From the NCBI GenBank assembly GCA_016169945.1, contig JADLSH010000140.1, positions 806,001 through 870,000 of the forward strand: DNA of 64,000 nt, in the 5' to 3' direction. Below are positions 35,701-46,869 of this stretch, one piece after another; the stretch's first letter is position 1; every line of letters starts with the position of its first letter. Source of the stretch: Trachythela sp. YZ-2020 (lineage: Eukaryota; Cnidaria; Anthozoa; Malacalcyonacea; Clavulariidae). A model generated the notes under the pieces. It was given only the letters and a program-made list of their open reading frames with translations, was not told the origin of the DNA and searched no databases. The position numbers and the translations under genes are program-made.

Positions 35701-38700
35701 AATGGGTACTTTATAATGCGTGGTCCTAAACTTCAATAACCCCTCTTTGTCAAGAGTTTTGTTATATCCTTTATTCCTCTGATAGATGCAAACGTATTTC
35801 GCTTTGAATTAAATAACGTGCGTAGGAAATAAAGCTATACTCTAAAAACACTGATTAATTTCAACCACAACTCCTAGAATAGTCTGGTAAACTGAACTAG
35901 GTGGTCCTTGTTAAATCAACCCAATCTCCTGGTTAGACCTGTACAGATCACAAATCATGAAAATTTAGATCGAAAGAATAAAGTGTTTTGCCTGCAAGGG
36001 CGGGTATTAGGTATAATGATAACTTGTGGCATACTAGAGGTCTGTTCACATGATCCAATATGTCGGATCCGATTCTTCTCCTGACGTATGTGATTTCACA
36101 CAATACAGCAACAACTACTCTTTTCTCCAAATATGAGCCAATTATTGCCTCACTGTTGTCAGCAAATCCAGTAAACCACGTACATCAACAGGAGAATCAA
36201 ACCCCCCAAAAACGGATCGCGTGAACTAGCGGGTTATAGGGTAGTATATCATTAGTAGCGACCATGGCTACAACAAAGTACAAAATTTCAAATTTTTATG
36301 GCCCAAGACATGTAGATAACGCAATTATCTTCTTTCTGTTTTGTTCTAGCTGACAAAGGTCCACCGAAAGGTAAGGTTTTGTTGTTTTCTTACCTCAAGA
36401 ATGACACTTTCTTTTTCGACAATGAGAGAAAATCGCCGTTTTGAGACGAATGCCTCTGAAACACTTACAAACCACGAAATACCACGTAGTCCATTTTAAT
36501 ATATCTTTCTTTTCAGGAAATCAAGATACAAGTACCAAGGGTATGTTCTTTTTGATTTGAAATTAAGAATTTTTCGTATTGCGGTCGTCGGGATATACAT
36601 TAATTGTGTTGTAGCTGTTACCCACTTTATAAGTATGTTGGTAAGTACGTAGGTGTGCGGGGGGGGGGGGGCTACTCATCGCTACTTGCAGCTGTGAGAG
36701 CTGAACTGAATCACGAAGGACACAACTTAACTTGATCGAGTCGAGGCTTTTAGTCACTAATATCAGCCAGTTCGAAGTTGACGTGTATAGTTTTGTTAAC
36801 CTCGTCCTCAGCAAAATGACATAACAACTCTAATCATCACTCCGCTAGATTTTAGCAGATCACGTGACCAGCCCTACCCGGGTCTTTCCTCCAAAAGAGT
36901 GAAGAGCCTGGGAACGAGATTGTTTTCGGCGCATTCTCCAGTGATTGAGATCATTTCTTAATCTTATTACCGTCAAATATGTGAACGTGTGACGCGTGTA
37001 ATTAAACAACTTACTTTATAGCAATTTTCGCAAGTTCTGAAAGCTTGCTGTTCATACCGTATTCATTCAAATGGCGTCATCCTTTGTGCGTCTATACAAT
37101 ATCTAATAAAGTTGCTAAACAAAAATATTTTCCACAATGCTTTATAATTTCCACAATTTCTCCTTTATTTTCATCATTTTAAATATTCATAACCTTAATG
37201 ATCTCCTTGCATTTGAATGAACGCTATTTTGCGAAAATGAACACGTGGGAATTTTGTCAGCGCTGGTCAACAAATTGCGGGCGCACGCGAAAAACACTAT
37301 TTGTTAAAATGCGTTTCCCGAAAGTTTATGGCAAAATCAACTGGAGGAAAGAAATTGGACTGAAATCAGAGAATATAAAGGATTCTACGACGAGACATGA
37401 GGGAGATTTTACTTTGTTCGAAGATGTTAGTTATTTTGGCTTCGTCAACACATTTTTCTATGCAAAAAAATGCAAAAATAGTTTACTTATTATCAAAACC
37501 TTTGAAATTTCTTGGGGCAAAAATCGGGATTTTGTGAAAAATAAGGAAACTTAATTTTCAACTTAAGATTGCAAAATATCTACCCGAGAGCTTCAAAACG
37601 AGACTATCCTTAAACGATAGTTTGAAGCTATCTTAATTCGTTAATCAAAGTAGTATGGGTCTGTTATTGTCCCCATAAGTACCTTAGAAAATCCTGGCAG
37701 AATCTGTCGAGATTGCCCATAGATTCCAAAAAATGGGTAGTTTTGAAATCATGTGAATATATTGTCCTTTCTCTCAAAAAAATACAAATAGTAACAGTGA
37801 AATTGAAAATAGTAAAATATTTCAAAATTTTGCCGAGAGCCTCAAAACAAAATGCGGTTTAAAATACTTCCACTAGCATATACTTTATATTGGGGAACAA
37901 TTTGTTTACCTCAAAATTCGCAAAAATAGGAATTTTGGGGATTTTCCGTCGAAATCCGAGAGTTTCCGATCTGTTCCGATACGTAAAAAACTATTTTTTA
38001 TGCAATTTTTATATTTACAAAAGTTTTTATTCCTTGCTTTCACCGTCAGTCATTCAGTCTATTAAATATTTTCGGTTGGTAGAAAAAACTAGGCCAAACT
38101 CTGTAAAAATCACTCGGAAATTCAAATGCCGAGTTTACTCGCCCCAGGTCTAATTTCTAATAAACGCGCGAATTCTCAAATGTTCGCGAATGTTCAGACA
38201 AAGTTCCGACCTGTTTGTCCAGTCAAGTCTTACGAAAATGATAATGAACTTGATACGAACTTCCGCTGCCCAAAAATAATGTCGTAACGAACGATACGAG
38301 CGAATTCCGATGGATTCCCGAACGGGATACGACGCGGTTACGAAGCGGGAGATTCAAATATAAAATCTATTTTTCTCTCGCTTTCTCTCATTTTTTCTCC
38401 CACTTCGTAACCGTGTCGTATCCCGTTCGAGAATCCATCGAAATTCGCTCGTATCGTTCGTTACGACATTTTTGGGCAACGGAAGTAAAGTTCGTATCAA
38501 CTTCATTATCATTTTCTCAAAATAGCGTTCATTCAATTGCAAGGAGATCCTAAGGTTATGAATATTTAAAATGATGAAAAGAAAAGGAGAAATTGTGGAA
38601 ATTATAAAGCTAAGAGTCAGGTAAGACGGAAATCATTCTGCCGTGTTCCCTTGTTCTGGCATGGAACTTCATGTTTGACAGGTTTCATCGACCAATCACA

Positions 38701-41700
38701 TCGACTGGCTCAGTAATTCAAACATTCAAATGCTCGTTACAAGCATGGACGTTTCACATGAGAATAGACAATGTTTTTATCTGTGACTGTTCATCCTTAG
38801 ATGCAAACTACGGTTCGTTGGTCGAATCCATTTTTAGATCTGGTTACCTTTTTGCACCCGGTCACGAAAGGTCCCCTACTCAGCCTTAGAGTAGCCTCAG
38901 GGGAGGCAGGGCCGGCAATCTACCAATAGTCATATATCTTATCTATATGGTTTAGCTCCTGATCGGATGGTGAAATTCATGAAAGAGAACATGTTTCAGT
39001 CAATAAGTACGGACGCTTGGGATATTGAAGTCTTCGATATTGATGGTTCATTGTTCTTCGGCTTGTCACAATTGGGTCTTGCTAGTTTTCAGTTGTATAA
39101 GTGGTACGCGAACAGGTACGGCTTGAAAATTATAACCTAAAATCATGCACAAATGCTGTGGAACGGCATCAATGTTGTATCTATAGCTGTTTATATACTA
39201 TACTGTATTTTACAATCAGTTCAGTTTAACTATTATCCCTACAAGCCCTGTAAGGGCTATCCCATATTACAAGGTACTTCGTCGAGGTTGTTCGGTTTTC
39301 TCCTGTGAAACATGGGTCAGTGTTACTAGAATAGGTAATAGCATTGTTTCGAGTGCAATTTGGATATAACTGCATGAGTCAGTTTTCTAAAGACCTCAAA
39401 ACAGACTATTGAGGTTTTTGAAAAACTCACGAGTGCACGTTATATTCACATTTCACGAGAAATCATGCTATTACTTATTTTATACCAAAAAATGTTCGAG
39501 TCTCTTCGAGACAACTATACTTTCAACTTACCAGCTTCGGCGAACCGTCCACTGATAAAGTTTTCGCTCCTTATATATATTATTTGTATGCATTGCCAAA
39601 TATTTAAAAGAGAACTGAACCATGTGGATTTGTTAAATTTTGTTGAAAACTAAATTTTTCCCTTTTAAATAACTTTTAAGTTTTGGGCGAGCGGGCGCCA
39701 TGTTGTTTTGTTTTTAGCAATCTGCCCAGAACCTAGCACAAATTTGATTGGTTCATAATTATTACAAATTTTTGCACTGCTATTTGGGATTAATTGCACT
39801 GGGAATCAACCAATGAAATTCGAGAAACATTGCTACGTATATTATTAGACGAGGAAAAGGAAAGTACCTCTCTTTTCACATGTGACTGAGGCCAATTTCC
39901 ATATTGCGGAAATCGAACATCGGTTATAGAGGCTGATGGTACATGCGCGCACAAACCACTATGTCACTAGCCTGCATGTCAGACGTCACCCGCGAGACTA
40001 TTGTACCATTCAAGGTACACGCACTGATCTGGAAATAATCGGAATAAATAACGTTTTAAAAAGAAATAGAGACAATTTTCCTGTATATTTGGTCGCTTAG
40101 TAATGGATTTCTATTGTCTAGCAATATTTAACTGGCTTCATTTTCTGCACAAGTGAATGATAGGTTGCGCTATCCAGCCTACTTTTCAGATCAGTGGGTA
40201 CATATATGCCATCAATGCATTTATGCATGATACAATTTCGTCATTGTCAAAGTGTTTCCAATAGGCAAGATCATGTTTAAACGCCGTAGAAATGTTTCGT
40301 AATACATTTTATAAAAGTGATTGGATTTCATTAGATTACAATATTGACAATTGATTGGAAAATAAACTATTAAATACACATTACAAATGATCATTTTAAA
40401 AACCTGAAGAGTGGGTCTCTACACCTCTAAACTGCGCCCTTCTGCGTTGTCATAAAGATACAAATTTATTTCTCCGTTTCAATCCTAATCACTAAATTGT
40501 TCACTGTCCGGTTAAATATCACTCAATACGTATATCATATTACCGCATGCAAATCAATTATTGAATCAAAGTATAATCAAATTAAATTAAGTAAAAATTA
40601 AATGAATTAACAATCTCGCTCCGTCTCACCACATTCTTAATGTATTGGAGGGTTGTACTGCCGCTGAAGAGGCAATCCGATGGAAGCCATGACCGTGGGT
40701 CGATCACTTTAGTATTTAATGGCCATGCGTGCACTTGGGTATTACGAATTACCTAACCGGGTTACTATATATTTTTGCTGTTCTCGAATGCCGAGAACAA
40801 TACATCTCCACTACAGTACTACGTTCACACTTCCGTAGAAGTGGAGTGAGCAGTACCTGCTCCGAAACGAGTTAGAAAACCTATAGGCAAGAGTGGCGAC
40901 AGGAGAACGTCAACGACGAACTGACAACGAGGGGACGACGGGATCGCATCCGGAAGGGCAAGGGGATCTGAGAAAGTGGGACGAGTACGAGTTAGGAGTA
41001 CGAATAATAGCACATCGGTCGGGACGGGACCGGCAGCGACGATATGTTGCCTGTCAGGCGTGTATACGGGGTTGCACTATGCGAGGGGCTTAATAGAGGC
41101 GTTGCTGAGGGACGATATAAGTTTGAGACAGCGGGAATGTCGACTTGCAATTTCTGCATCTCCACAAACAACAGTAAGCTGGGACTGGGGGAATTCCCCA
41201 AAGTCCGACCTTTCCCGATGGGTGAGGTGGGAGGGAAGACGTTTACTAGTGACTAAGGAAAGGGTTTCGTAGTGCTGGGATTTATAAGGTAGGAAATGCA
41301 AATAACCTCATTAGCATGCACCAAGCTAGGGGTCCAGTCCCAACGGACAAAAGCAAATTACTCCGCTCATTCTTAGTATATTTTATTTCATAAACCCAAT
41401 TAAAGAAATCAATATACTTAATTGCGGACTGTCCGAACCACAAAGCTTCGTACTAAATCAGACATATGCACCAGCCATTGTTCCACTAACATCCCCTGCA
41501 CAAATCTTATATATTGTCATTATTCCAGTTTCAAGGACTATCAGACGTTCAAGGTTATGGATGCACGAGACTGGGCTCCATTCAAGATTGGCGACGAACA
41601 ATATTTTGTAGTCGGAAACCTCCTGGGAAATACCTGTCCAATATTCCATTATGATAGGATCGATGAGAAATTCAAAAACCAATCTGAAGGTTTAGAATGC

Positions 41701-44700
41701 AAGCAAACAACTGATTTGAAACCGTTCAAGCTAAATGGCGAGCAGCATATTGTCGTCGCGAATCGCAGATACGGTCAATTTGTGGTCGTCTGGAAGTGGA
41801 ATGGAAATAGATTCACCAAAATGCAAGAGATTAACATCACAGCTACTTACGTTGAGGCATTTGATGTGGGCAAGGATACATTTATTGCCATCTCGGGTTA
41901 GTTTATTGCCATCTCGGGTTAGTACGTGCGCCCCCAGATTTTGAAACCCCTAGATTTCATAGTGGTCAAACTTTGTATACTGTATTTACTCGTTTGAGTG
42001 CCGCGGCACCCTTTAAATTTTTAGTAGCGACTTTAAGATATGCTAAATCTACGGCGCGGACGTAACGAAAGACAGTGGCTATTCCGTCACAGTTTCAGCT
42101 ACACGGTTAAAAACTATGAACTCCGGTTGGTAAACAAAGTCAAAGACGCGAGAAAAACAAATTAAAACTGGTTTCCACACATTAGCGACTGATTTTCGTC
42201 ACGTCCGCGTCGTGGATTTAGCATATCTTAAAGTCGCTAGTGTTTTTGATGCGGCGCTTAATTGAGGGCGGCGCTTATTCGAGGCGGCGCTCTTTAAAAA
42301 TTCTTCTATTTTTATCTGCCTTCAGAGCATTAAAATATACTCATTTTGAACTTAAGAACAATGTAGTACAGGATGATAAATGTCCAAGGCTGATTAAAGA
42401 TTGAGATGTAATTTAGTTGTGCTTCGATTAAGCGCGCCGTTGTTGAGAATAAATACGGTGCTTATTCAAGGGTGGCGCTCTTTAATATTATAGCTCTCAT
42501 ATGCAGCGCTTACTCGGGGGAGGCGCTTGAACGAGTAAATACGGTACCTATTAATTTGTAGGTTTCATTTCCAGTGGTTGAATTCATTTCTTAAATCTGT
42601 TACCGTTTAACTCTCGGTCCCGTTCCTAACATCAATTTTTCTGTGGCCACTGATCTCAAAATTTGGACTGAATATTATTATTATTATTATTATACATTGT
42701 TACATACTCCCAAAAGGGCTTTTCAGTATCTAATTACAAAATCATTAAATATTATAAAAAACTTATAAACTCTAGACTGACATTACAATCACATAGATAT
42801 CACAATTTCATTATAGTATATAGTCTATTACTATATCTATTATCGTCCATTACTATCTAAAAATTCATGTGATAAAATACGTTTATATTCCGATTTAAAA
42901 TGACCCAGAGTCTCGATATTCTTAATTATAGTCCATTACTATCTAAAAATTCATGTAATAAAATACGTATCTGCTACGGATAAAAAAGCCACGAGCCGGT
43001 AAATACAGTATTCCTCATACTCAAGCCTCGCGTGGAACGAGAAACGTTGCTTGGGTGTTGACTGTCAAATTGTCCTCGAAAAGAATACTATTACATTATA
43101 TTAGATTTTACGGAAGTTTTGTGACGCAAACAAGAAGATTTATTAAAGCTACTTATATCATACATATCGCGGTAGATATCACACACACAGACGAAAGGCT
43201 TAATTATTGTAATACTCAATTTACTCCTGCCGGGTAAAAGGCATCTGTATAAGCACATGTATAAGAATAGTTTTTTCTCAATACGGGGAAAAGCGCTATT
43301 GTAAGTGAATCTTGCAAATTAAATCAGGGTTCGTAGAAGTGGTTGAAAGTGATTGAATTATTCTTGCTTTAGAATTCGGAATGAGGAAAATTTTTAATTT
43401 AATAAAATGTGTTTTTTTGCAATTAAACATTTTCCTCATTACAGAATTTTTTTTAAATTTGCGAAACACTTCCTTTTGGTAAGTGGAAACGTTTTATCAA
43501 ATAAAAAATGGGGGTCACCGCAATTTTTCGCGAGTTAAATTACTTTAAAGTCATAATATCGGCCATTTTGAAACGTCACGGTTGCCATAGCAACGGTAGT
43601 TATGATACTTTTAAAAAATTTTTAGAACCCTTCAAGTATGGTTTTATGTATTTCAGATACATTTTTCCTCCTACAGTTAATAATTGCCCAAAATTTATTT
43701 TCTATATCCTTAATTTTTCATTTTATACGAAATAATACAAAACTGTATCGAGCCACCTTAACAGTACGTTTTACACATTTCCGACGTCTTTTCAGCGATA
43801 AATAGTCCTTGAATTTCCTATTACATGGCATGGAGAATCCTTAAAAAGTCCTTGAATTTTATTCTTCCTGATACGAACCCTGTTACATATATAGGGAAAG
43901 ACATTTACTTGAAAGTAAAACTAATTTAAACACCTAACGATTTGATTTGATTTAATTTTTAGGTTCCCCTAGGAGAGGGCCTCATGTTTTCGTTTACAAG
44001 TGGGACGGGAAGAGATTCATGTTTTTCCAAAGTTTGCTCATGGGTGATGCTCCATACGAAGTGGCTGCATTCGAAGCTGGGCAGCACGAGTTCCTATCTA
44101 TTGCGACTAAGGGAACAACTACCGGAGTCAGGAGCAGCAAATTACAGTTGATGAAATGGAATGGAAATGGGTTTGAGTCTTTTCAGAATATCACGTCTTA
44201 TGCGGTACGTAATAGAATTAAAACGGGTATTTTTGCATCATCCCTTTACAGACACAATTTTATTGGGATTAAATTCGCTTACCTCAAGGTTTCCACTACA
44301 GCCTGCTTCATTCAATGAAGGATTCATCAGTCCACTTGAAGAGTCCATCATTGGATGAAACAGGCTGTAGTGGATACTTGAGGTAACCAACTGTATTTGC
44401 TTTATCACTCTTTGGCATTTCGTGAACCAAAACACGCGCATATATTTAACAATTATACCATGAGCTCGAGTCGTATATTTAACAGTTATTCTACGAACTC
44501 GAGTCGTATATGAGCTGATAGCCAACGAGGCGCGATAGCGCCGAGTCGGCTATCAGTCATATACGACGACAGTGAGTAGAATAACTGTTTTATTATATAC
44601 ACAAGCTCTGGATATGAACAGAACAGTTTTCTATAAATAGGCAGGAGATTGAAATAGATTGATTTAATTTAATTTTCTCACACAACATCCGCCATGCGTA

Positions 44701-46824
44701 CTGAAGCGAAAAGCTGAATAAATTATGTCACACGAGTACGGCGAAGGGCGAAGGCATGCAAACTTTGCTTTGGAATTATTGTCAAAATGAACACTCAACA
44801 GTACGCGTTCTTTACCGATCGAAAAAATAATCGGAAAGTACGTAAGGGTTAAAAAAAGTCGGTCGTAAATGTTCACATTGGAATTGTGAAAGTTAAACAC
44901 AGGACTCTTGGTCGTGAAGCTGCTCGGCTGGTTGAAACGGATCGACTGATTGTTGACAACCGTCATCGACTGTTCGTCGTGTTTGGCGAAGGAACAGCGG
45001 CTGAACCACTGGATTCTTGTGTATAACTCTGGCTCTCTTTATCTTGGTTTGTTTGGCCAACGATTGTAGAAGTTGTCGAGTCGCTTAGGCTGATGTAGGT
45101 GCTCAAAATCGAAGACATGACTTGCTGTTGGCGTGCGGATGGCCGGTTGCTGTCAGACTCGATTGATGTATCGGATTTGTGGCCGGTTACCGACTTGATT
45201 AGACGGAACCTTGTCACGTCTCGGATTGAAAATTTTAAATGTTTTCGTTATGTTTTTTTTTCACAACTTAAAGTGAAATAATCGGTTTCAATACAGTATT
45301 GCTTCATATAAAAAGTTTGAGATATTTTATATAATTTTTGTGTATAGCAAAGTAAGTGCTTACTGCCTGCAAATTTATTTGTTTGCGGCTTGTCGAAAAA
45401 TTTATCATTCTCATGAACATGTTTCTTCGCTGCTCTTTCGCTATTAATTCTGTAGAACACTTTTAAACTAATTTCTGTATATTAAATGTATTTCCTACCC
45501 TGGCAAAGGATTTCTAATTGGAGTCTTTTCTGTCTGTTTTTGTCGCTTTCAAAGGAGTATTTCGCTGTTTTCTAGTTCCCAAAACTCTTGTAGTTTTTCT
45601 GCCGCCATATTTTTTTCGCTACTCACTGTAGGCCTATACGAGCTGATATACAGCGAGTAGCTCAGCCAATCAGATTGCAGAATAGGTCATATACGGTGGA
45701 TGACTATATTATAAAATATATATATTATTAATTGGTGGCTATAAGCTATAATGCAAAAGCTCACTTCCCTTGTGGTCGTTTGAGCACTCTGGCCCCAAGA
45801 CACTTCACGCATGTCTGGATGCGCATGTGTCTGAGTATTGTACCACATGCGCTTGGTGAGGGCAAGAGTATGGTGTATAAATACGAAGTCACTCGCATCT
45901 AGACTGCGTTACAAGCTGCACTGACGAGCCGTTGAACGGCGAAACATGCATGTCTGCAGATTTGACTATATATATATATATATATATACCATTCAGTTTT
46001 GTGTCGCTCGCTTAGTCAGAGTGCTCAACATACAGATTGTGGAGCAAAATATATATAATGTGATACAAGAATTGTACCTAAAATAAAAATATAAAAACTA
46101 ATCTGTTACTCCAGTTTCACGCCTATTGACGATCATCAGACTAACTTGTACTGTTCGTGTCCGTATTTAAAAACTTAACTATTTACATAAAATTTACAAT
46201 ATTAAGGTCTAATTAGTCCCTATCATAAAACCTATTATAAACCTATGGTAAAATATGTAGTTCTGAGTAATTAACTTACGCCAACTTGCAACCTGTGCCT
46301 GGCAGAAAAGATGGCAATAATCAACGCAAACAAAGAACCCCTCCTGAACAACGCTCTGAACTAATATCGAAGTGCCGACACGAAAATAAATTCTACGCCA
46401 GCAATGTAACATAAACCTTTACCACGTATAGGCGAAGGTTAATTACTCAGAACTACATATTTTACCATAGGTTTATAATAGGTATTATGATAGGGACTAA
46501 TTAGATCTTAATATAGTAAATTTTATATAAATAGTTAAGTTTTTAAATACGGACACGAACAGTAGTCTGATGATCGTCAATAGGCGTGAAACTCGAGTAA
46601 CAGATTAGTTTTTATTTTAGCTACCATATAATACGTGTAGGTTTAGGTCTACGAAACGCAAAGAGTGCTCGACAACATATAGTTTATAGAGCAAAATATA
46701 GATTTTCGCTTACCTCCAAACTGGTCTGCAACGGCCTGTTGCAGACCAGTTTTGAGATAAGCGAAAATTATCAGAGTATGGTGTATATATACGAAGTCAC
46801 TCGCATCTAGACTGCGTTACAATA

Positions 46825-46869
<45 letters not shown>

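Noticed and set aside
40660..40700. Hammerhead at CTGAAGAGGCAATCCGATGG
   Set aside because: GAAAC is replaced by GAAGC and no stem I or III can be paired.
43508..43735. 75-codon ORF beginning MGVTAIFREL
   Set aside because: Lies in an AT-rich intron of the EAR gene and ends in Phe/Tyr-rich sequence typical of AT-rich noise.
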